Part shown: one piece after another, positions 25,454 through 36,093 of the stretch
Position numbering within the stretch: the first letter of the stretch is position 1
Layout: every line of letters starts with the position of its first letter
Assembly: GCF_022538115.1 (NCBI RefSeq)
Contig: NZ_JAKZAL010000012.1
Coordinates: 112,804 to 176,803 of the forward strand
Length of the DNA stretch: 64,000 nt
DNA from: Cognataquiflexum rubidum
Lineage (GTDB): Bacteria; Bacteroidota; Bacteroidia; Cytophagales; Cyclobacteriaceae
Direction: 5' to 3'
Notes under the pieces: model-generated
What the model was told of the DNA's origin: nothing
Databases searched by the model: none
What the model saw: the letters and a program-made list of their open reading frames with translations, nothing else
Position numbers and translations under genes: made by a program

Positions 25454-26392
25454 TTAAGCCCTTCCCACGTGTACCAAAGCATCCCCTGAATTGACGACTG
25501 GATTATTGTTCAGTCCGACAACATGCCCATTGTGGGTTCCTTTGACCACCACTTTTACCTGGCCGTAAGGATCAGTAATAGTGGCCAAGATCTCTCCTTT
25601 TTTCACTTCCTCACCCAATTTTACCCTTGAGGAGAATATTCCTGAAACTTTCGCCCTTACCCAAGAACTTTCAGAGATCATGATAGTCTGCTTCGGTGAA
25701 ACATTGCCTTCCATCATCCCCAAATGGATCAGCATGCGCTGCGTTCCCAAAAGTGCTTCTTCCACGGCATAATCATCCAACCTCATCGATTCCCCACCTT
25801 CATATACCAAAATATGCTTTCGCCTTTTATATGCTTCCTTCCTGAAAGATTTGTCAATATGGGAAGAATTCAGAATGTAATGGGTCCCAAAAGCGGTGGC
25901 AAGCTCCACCCCCTTCTTATCTTTATAATCTACCCGGATCTGGGGATAATTGGATAGCATCCTTCCACCGGTATGGAAATCAATACCATAATCTATGAGT
26001 GGAATGATTTCATTTGAAAGGATAAAAGCTATCTGCGAGGCCAAAGAGCCTTTTTTACTTCCCGGAAAACTTCTGTTCAGATCCCTCCCGTCCGGAAATG
26101 TTCTTGAATTACTCAAAAAACCATACACATTCACAAGGGGCATAAAAATAACAGTGCCTTTGACAAGTTTTATGAGTTTCTCTTCTAACATTCTTCTCAC
26201 GGCCACGATTCCGTTTATCTCGTCACCGTGCACTCCTCCTGAAATCAAAACAACAGGCCCTTCAGCCTCAGCACGGTTGATAAAAACCGGCAGGTCAATG
26301 AGCGTATGGGTAGGCAACCTTGCAATGGCAATGTCGATATTCATCGATTGGCCGGGTCGGACCTTGACCCCATTGATGACCATTTCTTTCAT
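25454..26392 (-). CDS. Second succinylglutamate desuccinylase/aspartoacylase-family deacylase
   Basis: The 312-residue protein has zinc-site motifs GGVHGDEING (His55, Glu58) and DFHTGG (His140), plus DGRDLNRSFPG for substrate carboxylate binding. A C-terminal beta-barrel-like extension (KLGEEVKKGEILATITDPYG) resembles a lipoyl/biotinyl-type hammerhead, as seen in other bacterial members. It is clearly distinct from the 398-residue deacylase at 15978. Substrate unknown. Divergent from murB. Confidence 0.87.
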   Translation of the reverse strand: MKEMVINGVKVRPGQSMNIDIAIARLPTHTLIDLPVFINRAEAEGPVVLISGGVHGDEINGIVAVRRMLEEKLIKLVKGTVIFMPLVNVYGFLSNSRTFPDGRDLNRSFPGSKKGSLASQIAFILSNEIIPLIDYGIDFHTGGRMLSNYPQIRVDYKDKKGVELATAFGTHYILNSSHIDKSFRKEAYKRRKHILVYEGGESMRLDDYAVEEALLGTQRMLIHLGMMEGNVSPKQTIMISESSWVRAKVSGIFSSRVKLGEEVKKGEILATITDPYGQVKVVVKGTHNGHVVGLNNNPVVNSGDALVHVGRA

Positions 26393-26469
26393 AGGTGATT
26401 ATTCTAAAAGCGTCGAATTCTTTCTAATTGACCAAATTCTTGTTTAATTCGCAGCATCGGATCAATGCC

Positions 26470-27483
26470 ATGAATATACAAGAAAACATTTCTCTATTGC
26501 CTTTCAACACTTTTGGAATTGATAAAAATGCAAGATTTTTTGCTATTGCCACCTCCACCGAAGAAGTAAAAATACTCCTTCAAAAATCAAGGGAAATGAA
26601 TGTTCGGCTCTTCATTTTGGGAGGGGGAAGCAATATTCTATTGACAAAGAATCTCGAGGCTCTGGTGATAAAAATGGAAATCAAAGGATTTGAATTGATC
26701 AGGGAAAATGAAAAAGAGGTTTTTTTAAAAGTCGGTGCAGGAGAAAGCTGGCACGATTTGGTCAAGTATTGCATCCAAAACAACTGGGCAGGAGTCGAAA
26801 ATCTTTCTTTGATCCCGGGCACGGTCGGAGCCTCACCCATGCAAAATATCGGAGCCTATGGTGTGGAGATCAAGGAAGTATTTGACCATTTGGAGGCTGT
26901 GGATAGGAATACCCTACAAATCAGAAGTTTTTCATCCGAGGAATGTAAATTTGGGTATAGGGAGAGTGTCTTTAAAAATGACTTGAAAGAGCAATTTGTA
27001 ATCACCCATGTGGTGTTTAGGCTTTTGAAATCACCACGGATCAATACTGACTATGGTGCAATTAACCAGATTTTGAAAGAAAAGGGAATTGACTCCCCAA
27101 CCATCAAAGACATCAGTGACGCTGTCATCGAGATCAGAAGGAGCAAATTGCCCGATCCGGCACTCATTGGAAATGCAGGAAGCTTTTTCAAAAACCCTAC
27201 AGTTCCGGTTTCAATATTTGAAAAAATAAAATCAGATTACCCCAATGTCCCTGGTTTTCCCAATGAAGAGGGTGTCAAAATACCCGCTGCATGGCTTATC
27301 GAACAAACCGGTTGGAAAGGAAAGCGATTCGGAAACATCGGTGTGCACCAGTTTCAACCCTTAGTATTGGTGAATTATGGCGGCGGAGATGGATATGAAA
27401 TCAAAGAATTGAGCAAAAAGATCCAAGAATCTGTGTTGGCTCGATTTGAAATCCTCCTCCATCCCGAGGTCAATTTTCTTTAG
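26470..27483 (+). CDS. murB: UDP-N-acetylenolpyruvoylglucosamine reductase
   Basis: This 337-residue FAD enzyme makes UDP-N-acetylmuramate for peptidoglycan. The start ATG 26470 fits the E. coli-like N terminus (ISLLPFNTFGIDKNA); the longer frame from 26428 adds an unsupported leader. FAD motifs LGGGSNILLT and IPGTVGASPMQNIGAYG are present, as is the type I tyrosine loop (FGYRESVFK), GNAGSFFKNP with the catalytic Ser, and the KIPAAWLIEQTGWKGK tail with a later Glu region. Its stop overlaps the stop of the convergent dCMP deaminase gene by four bases. Confidence 0.96.
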   Translation: MNIQENISLLPFNTFGIDKNARFFAIATSTEEVKILLQKSREMNVRLFILGGGSNILLTKNLEALVIKMEIKGFELIRENEKEVFLKVGAGESWHDLVKYCIQNNWAGVENLSLIPGTVGASPMQNIGAYGVEIKEVFDHLEAVDRNTLQIRSFSSEECKFGYRESVFKNDLKEQFVITHVVFRLLKSPRINTDYGAINQILKEKGIDSPTIKDISDAVIEIRRSKLPDPALIGNAGSFFKNPTVPVSIFEKIKSDYPNVPGFPNEEGVKIPAAWLIEQTGWKGKRFGNIGVHQFQPLVLVNYGGGDGYEIKELSKKIQESVLARFEILLHPEVNFL

Positions 27484-27971
27484 ATCAAAGGATCTTCAAA
27501 GATGACTTCCTTTTCATATTTGGAAACCTCCACGCCAAATTTTTTCAAAAATTCCAATCCTTCATCGAAAGGCAATCCTTTATAGGCTGCATAGGAGTAC
27601 ATATATACCACTTTGACAATTCCCATTGAAAAGATGATCCTTGCGCAAGCAAGACAAGGTGCCAAAGTCACGTAAAGGGTGGATCCTTCCACTGAAGTGC
27701 TGTTTTTGACAGCATATAAAATTGCATTTTGCTCGGCGTGCAAAGCAAGGGTGCAGCTCCCTTTGCTGTCTCTGGCGCATCCCGTGTCAGGAAACTCCTC
27801 GTCACAATTGTGTGTCCCTGCCGGAGGCCCGTTATATCCGATGGAAATGATCCGGGTATCTTTGGTCAAAACTGCCCCAACGTGTTTTTTGATGCAGTGC
27901 GATCTTTTGGCCAAGTTGACTGCCAACTCCATGTATATATCATCAAAATGAGGCCTGTTTGGATTCTTCAT
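27480..27971 (-). CDS. Deoxycytidylate (dCMP) deaminase family protein
   Basis: The 163-residue zinc deaminase has HAE (His78, Glu80) and PCLAC (Cys106, Cys109). The N-terminal insert GYNGPPAGTHNCDEEF is characteristic of dCMP deaminase/ComEB and separates it from cytidine and tRNA adenosine deaminases. It should form dUMP for thymidylate synthesis. Overlaps murB tail to tail by four bases. Confidence 0.93.
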   Translation of the reverse strand: MKNPNRPHFDDIYMELAVNLAKRSHCIKKHVGAVLTKDTRIISIGYNGPPAGTHNCDEEFPDTGCARDSKGSCTLALHAEQNAILYAVKNSTSVEGSTLYVTLAPCLACARIIFSMGIVKVVYMYSYAAYKGLPFDEGLEFLKKFGVEVSKYEKEVIFEDPLI

Positions 27972-28149
27972 CTAAATCTTGTTACCGTGGCAATTTATGC
28001 CCTTTATTGTCAATTTTCTTCAAAACCCAAAAGTAAAAAATCAGCGAAACAATTCCGTAAAATTCAAAAATTACTGGATTTGTGTGTAAAATCACGGATC
28101 AATAAGGTAAAAATAAGTTTTCTTTGTACCTGGATTTATTTAAACATCA

Positions 28150-28431
28150 ATGGAAAAAGAGAATTTATCAGAACAGGATCTCATTGTCAGGGACTATTTG
28201 GCCAGACAAAGAACCTACCTCGCCAATGACAGGACGTTGCTTTCCTTCATCAGAACGTCATTGTATTTTTTGGTCAGCGGCACTGCCCTGATGGAAGTTA
28301 ATGCCTTAGAACATGTCAGGAACTTGGGATGGGTAGCATTTGCCTTGAGTTTGGGTACATTATTTTTGGGGATTTACAGTTTTTTCAAAGTAAAAAAACG
28401 GCTGAAAAAACACTACTACCAAAAGATGTGA
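28150..28431 (+). CDS. DUF202 small membrane protein
   Basis: This 93-residue protein has the DUF202 hallmark DYLARQRTYLANDRTLLSFI with two hydrophobic helices after it (about 35-52 and 60-80) and a basic tail. The same domain forms the membrane subunit Vtc1 of the eukaryotic polyphosphate polymerase complex. It lies 188 bp before ppx and upstream of ppk1, so a polyphosphate-linked role is a reasonable inference, not shown. Confidence 0.85.
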   Translation: MEKENLSEQDLIVRDYLARQRTYLANDRTLLSFIRTSLYFLVSGTALMEVNALEHVRNLGWVAFALSLGTLFLGIYSFFKVKKRLKKHYYQKM

Positions 28432-28619
28432 TGAGTTCAAGGTAGGCGAACTCTCCATTAAACGTCAAAAATACCCACCTCACCCCTCTAATTCATCTAG
28501 AAACGGACTGAAGTTTATTTCGGAAGAAAAATGGTTTTAAGGGTTAACATTTAGTGAAGGTATTTTGGGTAATTTAGTGATCTCTAAGAGACATATTTTT
28601 GAATTAAAACCACCGAATA

Positions 28620-29504
28620 TTGAAATTAGCCGCAGTTGATATAGGTTCGAATGCCATCAGGTTACAGGTCACTCACGTCACCCACTTTGAAGGAAAGACC
28701 AATTTCAAAAAATTAGAATACCTCAGGTTTCCTTTGCGGCTTGGCTTGGACGTTTTTCATTCCCAAAAAATCTCCGACAAAAACAGAAGAAAATTTGTCA
28801 AACTGATGAAGGCCTTCAAGCTTCTAATTGACCTGTATGAAGTCGATGATTACATGGTCTGCGCTACTTCGGCCATGAGAGAATCTGTCAACGGAAGGGA
28901 GATTTGCGAAGAAGTGCGAGAGGATATCGGTATGAAAATCAATATCATAGACGGAAATCATGAAGCGGAATTGATCAATATGGCGCTTGGTAGCTATATC
29001 GACGAAAAATCATATCTCCACATTGACGTCGGCGGTGGAAGCACTGAACTTAATATCTATATCAACCAAGAAAAAATCGCTACAAAATCCTTTAAAATCG
29101 GTTCTGTTCGGGCTTTGGATGACAGCATCCCCGTATCAGTATGGAAAAGCATGAACAAATTCATCACTGACCATGTGACCAAGCAGGACCTTATCACCTG
29201 CATCGGGACGGGAGGTAACATCAGTAAGATATTAGAACTCTCCAATCCCCGAAAAAATGTAAGGCTCATCGGGATAGATAAGATCATGGAAATACAGGCA
29301 TATTTAGAATCATTTTCCTACGAAGATCGGATCAATAAACTGAATCTTAATCCTGACAGAGCAGATGTGATTATTCCTGCCTCCAAAATCTACCTTGCTG
29401 CGATGTCAGCAGCCAATTCCAAAAAAATGATGATACCTGATGTGGGACTCAAAGATGGGATGATGCAGGTTTTATACAAAAAAAACAAAAACAAAAGGCC
29501 GTGA
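28620..29504 (+). CDS. ppx: Exopolyphosphatase (Ppx/GppA family)
   Basis: The 294-residue protein of the actin/Hsp70-like fold has DIGSNAIRL at 7-15, the catalytic-Glu region ATSAMRESVNG, DVGGGSTEL with the phosphate loop, and GTGGNISKI. It contains only the core Ppx domain without the C-terminal HD region, like short bacterial forms. Start codon is TTG at 28620; no ATG is available before the DIGSN motif. It faces ppk1 tail to tail with a shared hairpin. Confidence 0.9.
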   Translation: MKLAAVDIGSNAIRLQVTHVTHFEGKTNFKKLEYLRFPLRLGLDVFHSQKISDKNRRKFVKLMKAFKLLIDLYEVDDYMVCATSAMRESVNGREICEEVREDIGMKINIIDGNHEAELINMALGSYIDEKSYLHIDVGGGSTELNIYINQEKIATKSFKIGSVRALDDSIPVSVWKSMNKFITDHVTKQDLITCIGTGGNISKILELSNPRKNVRLIGIDKIMEIQAYLESFSYEDRINKLNLNPDRADVIIPASKIYLAAMSAANSKKMMIPDVGLKDGMMQVLYKKNKNKRP

Positions 29505-29520
29505 AATCACAGCCTTTTGT
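29491..29520. terminator. Shared hairpin at the convergent ppx/ppk1 ends
   Basis: Stem ACAAAAGGC (29491-29499) and GCCTTTTGT (29512-29520) spans the ppx stop codon. A-rich sequence on the left and T-rich on the right give a terminator for both strands. Confidence 0.75.
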
Positions 29521-29543
29521 TATTTCTAATGCACACTTTAAAA

Positions 29544-31667
29544 CTATCCTATCAATTTGACTTTTTGGATAAGTTCTGCATTCAGGATGAAGAATTCTTT
29601 GTGAACATTAAATTCCTGCTCACCTTCTTTGGGTATTTTTGGGGAATAGTTTCCATCTTCCTGCATGATGTAGGAGTTTACATTGTCTTTTAAATTGAAA
29701 GAAATAATATTCATCAATTGCTTTTCGAGGAATGGATCCTGTATCCTAAAAAGAGACTCCAGCCTCTTATCAAAACTCCTGACCATCATGTCCGCACTTC
29801 CTGCATAGGTCCGGGTTTGGCCATTATTATGGAAATGATAGATCCTGGAATGCTCCAGAAAATCCCCCACCAAAGACAACACCTGTATGTTTTCACTCAA
29901 TCCCATTCTTCCGGGACGGAGGCAACATATGCCCCTGATGATCAATTTGACAGGGACGCCTGATTGGGAAGCTCTGTACAAAGCATAAATGATCTCAGAA
30001 TCTTCCAACGAATTGACTTTGATAAACACCCCGGAAGGAAGTCCTGCCCTTGCATTGTAAGCCTCCTGTTCTATAAATTCTATCAACTGATTTCTCATGT
30101 CCCTTGGCGCCGTAATCAGGTTTTGATAGGTAGAAGGCATGGAATGGCCGGTGATTACATTGAAAAACTCCGACACGTCATTTGCCAAAGTCTCATTGGT
30201 AGTCAATAATCCGATGTCGGTATAGAGCCGGGCTGTGTCCTCATTGTAATTACCCGAACCAAGGTGCACAAAACGCATCACACGATCCTCCTCTTTCTTG
30301 ACAATGAGCAATAATTTGGTATGGGTTTTCAGGTTACTGATGCCATAAATCACAAAGCAACCTGCTTTTTGAAGTTTTTTCGCCTCCCTGATATTGTTTT
30401 CTTCATCAAACCTCGCTTTCACCTCAAAAAGGACCGAGACGTGCTTGCCGTTTTCAGCAGCCCTCAGCAAGGCTTTGGTGATCCTGCTTTCTTTTGCCAA
30501 CCTGTAAATGGTCATTTTGATGGCCATCACTGAAGGGTCATCCACTGCTTTTTCGATCAGTTCGAGAATCGGGTCAATATTATTATAAGGATGGTGAAGG
30601 AGGATATCCCTTTCCTTAAGAACCTGAAAAATATCTTCCGATCCCTCTTCCGGATATGACAAGGGCGGAACCGGCGCAGGAATCTGCGGAAGCTTGTCTT
30701 TGAAGCGCCTGTTTCCAATCACCTGCCACAGCCCGGTGAAATCCAACATGCTGGCGCGCTCCACTTTAAAGATACTGTCATCGCCGATATTCCAACGCTC
30801 TTTGAGCAAAGCCACCATCCATTTGCTGTATCCTTCTTCGATTTCAATCCGGACCACCCTTCCTGTCTTGCGCTCGTTCAGTTTTCTTTTTACCTCTTCG
30901 AGGAAATTGGCGTCCATATCTTCACTTTCTTCCAAAGTAAAGTCACCGTTTCTTGTAATCCTGAAAAGGTTTATGGATTCAATATTTACATTCCGAAATA
31001 AAGAAACGATGTTTTCTCTGATAACTTCTTCGATGGGAATGTAGACAACCATATCTTCTCTTTCGATCTCAAAAAATCTTGGGATATTGGCCGGAATCTG
31101 TACGAAAGAAAGTTTTCTGTTTTCTTTTTTATCTCCCGGAGCCAAAGTCACCACCCCAAAAATCAGGAGCTTATTCATCAATATCGGAAAAGTCCGATAA
31201 CCATCGAAAACCATCGGAGTCAACATAGGATAAACCGCCTTATTGAAATAAGACTTGATAAATTCCTGCTCGTCGGGTTCAAGGTTTCGGACATTGCTGA
31301 GAATAAAACCATCCTCAGACATTTTTGGGAGGAGTTCTTTTAGGAAATGTTCCTGTTGGCGCTTGTGGAATTCCTGGCATTCCAGCATCAGCTTCATTTT
31401 GAAAGGTTCCTCTCTTAAACCGGAGTAATCTACCCTTTCCTTGTCATAATCGAGGTAATTGTACAGTGACCCAATACGGATCATAAAAAACTCATCAAGA
31501 TTAGAGGCAGTGATGGCCAAAAATTTCAATTTTTCAAAAATACACCTGCTCTTTTTCTTGGATTGGTCAAGGACGCGGTCATTGAATTTCATCCAACTCA
31601 GGTCCCTGCTGACCAGATCACTGCTCTCAATGATGCTTTCAAATTTATCTCTAGATGTTACTCTCAT
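29544..31667 (-). CDS. ppk1: Polyphosphate kinase 1
   Basis: The 707-residue enzyme uses ATP to extend polyphosphate. The N-terminal four-helix domain includes SWMKFNDRVLDQSK. The catalytic phospholipase-D-like half has the phosphorylated His in LKTHTKLLLI, HLGSGNYNEDTARLYTD, and a second His in FLEHSRIYHF. SADMMVRSFDKRLE supplies phosphate-binding Arg residues. The length is standard for PPK1. Convergent with ppx, so synthesis and breakdown genes lie back to back. Confidence 0.97.
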   Translation of the reverse strand: MRVTSRDKFESIIESSDLVSRDLSWMKFNDRVLDQSKKKSRCIFEKLKFLAITASNLDEFFMIRIGSLYNYLDYDKERVDYSGLREEPFKMKLMLECQEFHKRQQEHFLKELLPKMSEDGFILSNVRNLEPDEQEFIKSYFNKAVYPMLTPMVFDGYRTFPILMNKLLIFGVVTLAPGDKKENRKLSFVQIPANIPRFFEIEREDMVVYIPIEEVIRENIVSLFRNVNIESINLFRITRNGDFTLEESEDMDANFLEEVKRKLNERKTGRVVRIEIEEGYSKWMVALLKERWNIGDDSIFKVERASMLDFTGLWQVIGNRRFKDKLPQIPAPVPPLSYPEEGSEDIFQVLKERDILLHHPYNNIDPILELIEKAVDDPSVMAIKMTIYRLAKESRITKALLRAAENGKHVSVLFEVKARFDEENNIREAKKLQKAGCFVIYGISNLKTHTKLLLIVKKEEDRVMRFVHLGSGNYNEDTARLYTDIGLLTTNETLANDVSEFFNVITGHSMPSTYQNLITAPRDMRNQLIEFIEQEAYNARAGLPSGVFIKVNSLEDSEIIYALYRASQSGVPVKLIIRGICCLRPGRMGLSENIQVLSLVGDFLEHSRIYHFHNNGQTRTYAGSADMMVRSFDKRLESLFRIQDPFLEKQLMNIISFNLKDNVNSYIMQEDGNYSPKIPKEGEQEFNVHKEFFILNAELIQKVKLIG

Positions 31668-31747
31668 GACAATGTGGTGTATATTACAAATCTAATAATC
31701 TATCCAAATCAATTTGTTCGAAGGGATTAATTAATCATTAATAAACA

Positions 31748-31774
31748 AAAAAAAAGGGCTTTTGGCCCCTTTTT
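31748..31774 (-). terminator. Terminator after gyrB
   Basis: A-run, GGG/CCCC stem and T-run hairpin (aaaaagggc and gccccttttt arms) lies about 20 bp past the gyrB stop on the minus strand. Confidence 0.8.
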
Positions 31775-31792
31775 GATTTGAAATTTCGGATA

Positions 31793-34128
<2,336 letters not shown>

Positions 34129-34881
34129 ATGAACACCTTATTAACAGCAGAATTGATCGGTCTTGATAAGATCATCAATAGTGATCCCGTAGCCATAACC
34201 TTTTTCATGGGGTATATGGCTATGTTTGCTTCGGCAGTTTTCTTCTTCGTAGAAAGAAACTCTGTCAGTGACAAGTGGAAGACGTCTTTATTGGTTTCCG
34301 GTCTTATTACCGGGATTGCAGCGGTGCATTACTATTACATGAGAGATTTCTACTTACAAACAGGACAGAGCCCAACAGCCTTCAGGTATGTAGATTGGAC
34401 GCTCACAGTTCCATTGATGTGCGTAGAGTTTTACTTATTGACCAAGCCATTTGGTGCCAAAACAAGTACATTAACCAAATTGATTCTTGCTTCCCTATTG
34501 ATGCTTATCGCCGGTTACATTGGAGAAACTTCAGGAATTGAAAGTAACGTCATGTGGGGTATAATATCCACAATCGGTTACTTATACATTGTATATGAAG
34601 TATTCGCAGGTGATGTTGCCAAATTGGCAAAAAGCTCAGACAGCCCAGCATTGGGTAGAGCAATGTTCCTTTTGAAAATATTCATCACCCTAGGTTGGTC
34701 TATCTATCCTTTGGGTTACATGGTATTGCCAGGTAATTTATTGTCCGGTGCTTTTGAAGTCAGCAGCATCGATTTGTTCTACAACTTGGCTGATGCTATC
34801 AACAAAATCGGTTTCGGTTTGGTGATATACTCAGTAGCCATTTCTGAGACAAACAAAAACAAAAAAGCTCAAATAGCTTAA
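34129..34881 (+). CDS. Proton-pumping proteorhodopsin, green-tuned, with antenna-fenestration glycine
   Basis: The 250-residue seven-helix retinal protein has helix C reading RYVDWTLTVPLMCVE. Asp89 (counter-ion and acceptor), Thr93 and Glu100 (donor) give the DTE set of outward proton pumps; the NDQ set of sodium pumps is absent. Met97 at the spectral-tuning position predicts green absorption. His67 matches the PR histidine that interacts with the counter-ion. The retinal Schiff-base lysine is Lys226 in NLADAINKIGFG. Helix E has Gly144 where bacteriorhodopsin has Trp138, the position that is Gly in xanthorhodopsin. Followed by a terminator and then crtY-blh, which supply retinal. Confidence 0.96.
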   Translation: MNTLLTAELIGLDKIINSDPVAITFFMGYMAMFASAVFFFVERNSVSDKWKTSLLVSGLITGIAAVHYYYMRDFYLQTGQSPTAFRYVDWTLTVPLMCVEFYLLTKPFGAKTSTLTKLILASLLMLIAGYIGETSGIESNVMWGIISTIGYLYIVYEVFAGDVAKLAKSSDSPALGRAMFLLKIFITLGWSIYPLGYMVLPGNLLSGAFEVSSIDLFYNLADAINKIGFGLVIYSVAISETNKNKKAQIA

Positions 34882-34887
34882 TCTTGC

Positions 34888-34927
34888 AAAGAAAGCTCTT
34901 CCAATCATGGAGGAGCTTTCTTTTTTT
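34888..34927 (+). terminator. Strong terminator between rhodopsin and crtY
   Basis: Fifteen-base arms (34888-34902 and 34909-34923) pair with one G-T wobble around a 6-nt loop AATCAT, followed by a T run. It starts 7 bp after the rhodopsin stop, predicting an abundant rhodopsin-only transcript with limited readthrough into crtY. Confidence 0.9.
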
Positions 34928-34941
34928 AACCCAAAAAACCC

Positions 34942-36093
34942 ATGGCAACCTACGATTACATTATTACAGGGCTTGGATGTGCCGGTTTAAGTTTGGTTTA
35001 TTATTTACTTGACAGTCCGCTCAGGGATAAAAAAATCTTACTTATCGACAACTCATCCAAAACTGAAAATGACAGAACCTGGTGCTATTGGGCAGAAAAC
35101 CCACTTGAAATCCACCCAAAAAACACACCTTTGGTTTCGTGGGATTCAATCAAAATTACTGAAGCTAAAAAATCGGTTTCAGCCCATCTAAGGAATCTCA
35201 AATACTTCCACATTAAGTCCTCCGATTTTTATAAAGAGGTAATTGAAAAAATAAAACGGTTTCCAAATGTCTCGTTTCTAAGAGACAGTGTAGAAAAAAT
35301 CGAAAACACAGAGGAAAGTTCCGTTAGGGTAGTTACATCCAAGTCGGGCATTTTCAGTTCTGAAATTTTATTCAACAGCATTCCCTTCTCCTTAGCTCCC
35401 AAGGAAAATAATATCCTCAAACAAGTATTTGTTGGTTGGAAGGTCGCCTGCCAAAAGGATTCATTCTCTCCGGATGCCGTATCCCTGATGCACTTTGTTT
35501 CTGAACAAAAAACCAAAACCGATTTTTTTTATGTACTTCCCTACAACAAAAAAGAAGCATTAATTGAGTATACACTCTACACCAAAGGTGATATTGATAT
35601 CCCCATGTTAGAGAGAGAACTTGCCAATTATCTTAATAATCAACTTGGCGTGTCAGAATATGACATTTCCTTTAAAGAATCAGGCAGTATTCCTATGACA
35701 ACTCTGGAAACACCTGCAAACACCCATCCAAATATCATTCACTTAGGCACTTTAGCAGGATGCTCCAAACCATCCACAGGTTATACTTTCTACGATATTC
35801 AAAAACATTGCAAATCAATTGTCAATGAGATCGTTCTAACCGGAAAAGTCAGCTCTAAGAAATGGAACAGAAAAGCAAGATTTGGTTTTTATGACAATAT
35901 CATATTGAATATTGCTGTCAAATGGCCCGCTGCCATGCCTCAGATTTTCGGCCAAATGTTTGCTTTGAATAAAGCCAATTTAGTGCTTAAATTCCTCAAT
36001 GAAGAAACTAACATTTGGGAAGAAATCAGCATTCTGTCTAAATTGAAGTTTTCGATTTTTATAAAATCCCTGTTGAATTATGAAAAGCATTGA
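34942..36093 (+). CDS. crtY: Lycopene beta-cyclase (CrtY family)
   Basis: The 383-residue flavoprotein-like cyclase starts with the dinucleotide motif GLGCAGLSL (10-18), then ENDRTWCYW typical of CrtY, and LPYNKKEALIEYT and AGCSKPSTGYTFY, matching the conserved cyclase regions. It converts lycopene to beta-carotene, the substrate of the next gene. Its 3' end overlaps blh by 14 bp, so the two are co-translated. No crtE, crtB, crtI or crtZ lies in the window. Confidence 0.94.
   Translation: MATYDYIITGLGCAGLSLVYYLLDSPLRDKKILLIDNSSKTENDRTWCYWAENPLEIHPKNTPLVSWDSIKITEAKKSVSAHLRNLKYFHIKSSDFYKEVIEKIKRFPNVSFLRDSVEKIENTEESSVRVVTSKSGIFSSEILFNSIPFSLAPKENNILKQVFVGWKVACQKDSFSPDAVSLMHFVSEQKTKTDFFYVLPYNKKEALIEYTLYTKGDIDIPMLERELANYLNNQLGVSEYDISFKESGSIPMTTLETPANTHPNIIHLGTLAGCSKPSTGYTFYDIQKHCKSIVNEIVLTGKVSSKKWNRKARFGFYDNIILNIAVKWPAAMPQIFGQMFALNKANLVLKFLNEETNIWEEISILSKLKFSIFIKSLLNYEKH

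Noticed and set aside
34129..34881. Sodium- or chloride-pumping rhodopsin
   Set aside because: Sodium pumps have Asn-Asp-Gln and chloride pumps Asn-Thr-Gln-type residues in helix C; this protein has Asp89, Thr93 and Glu100.
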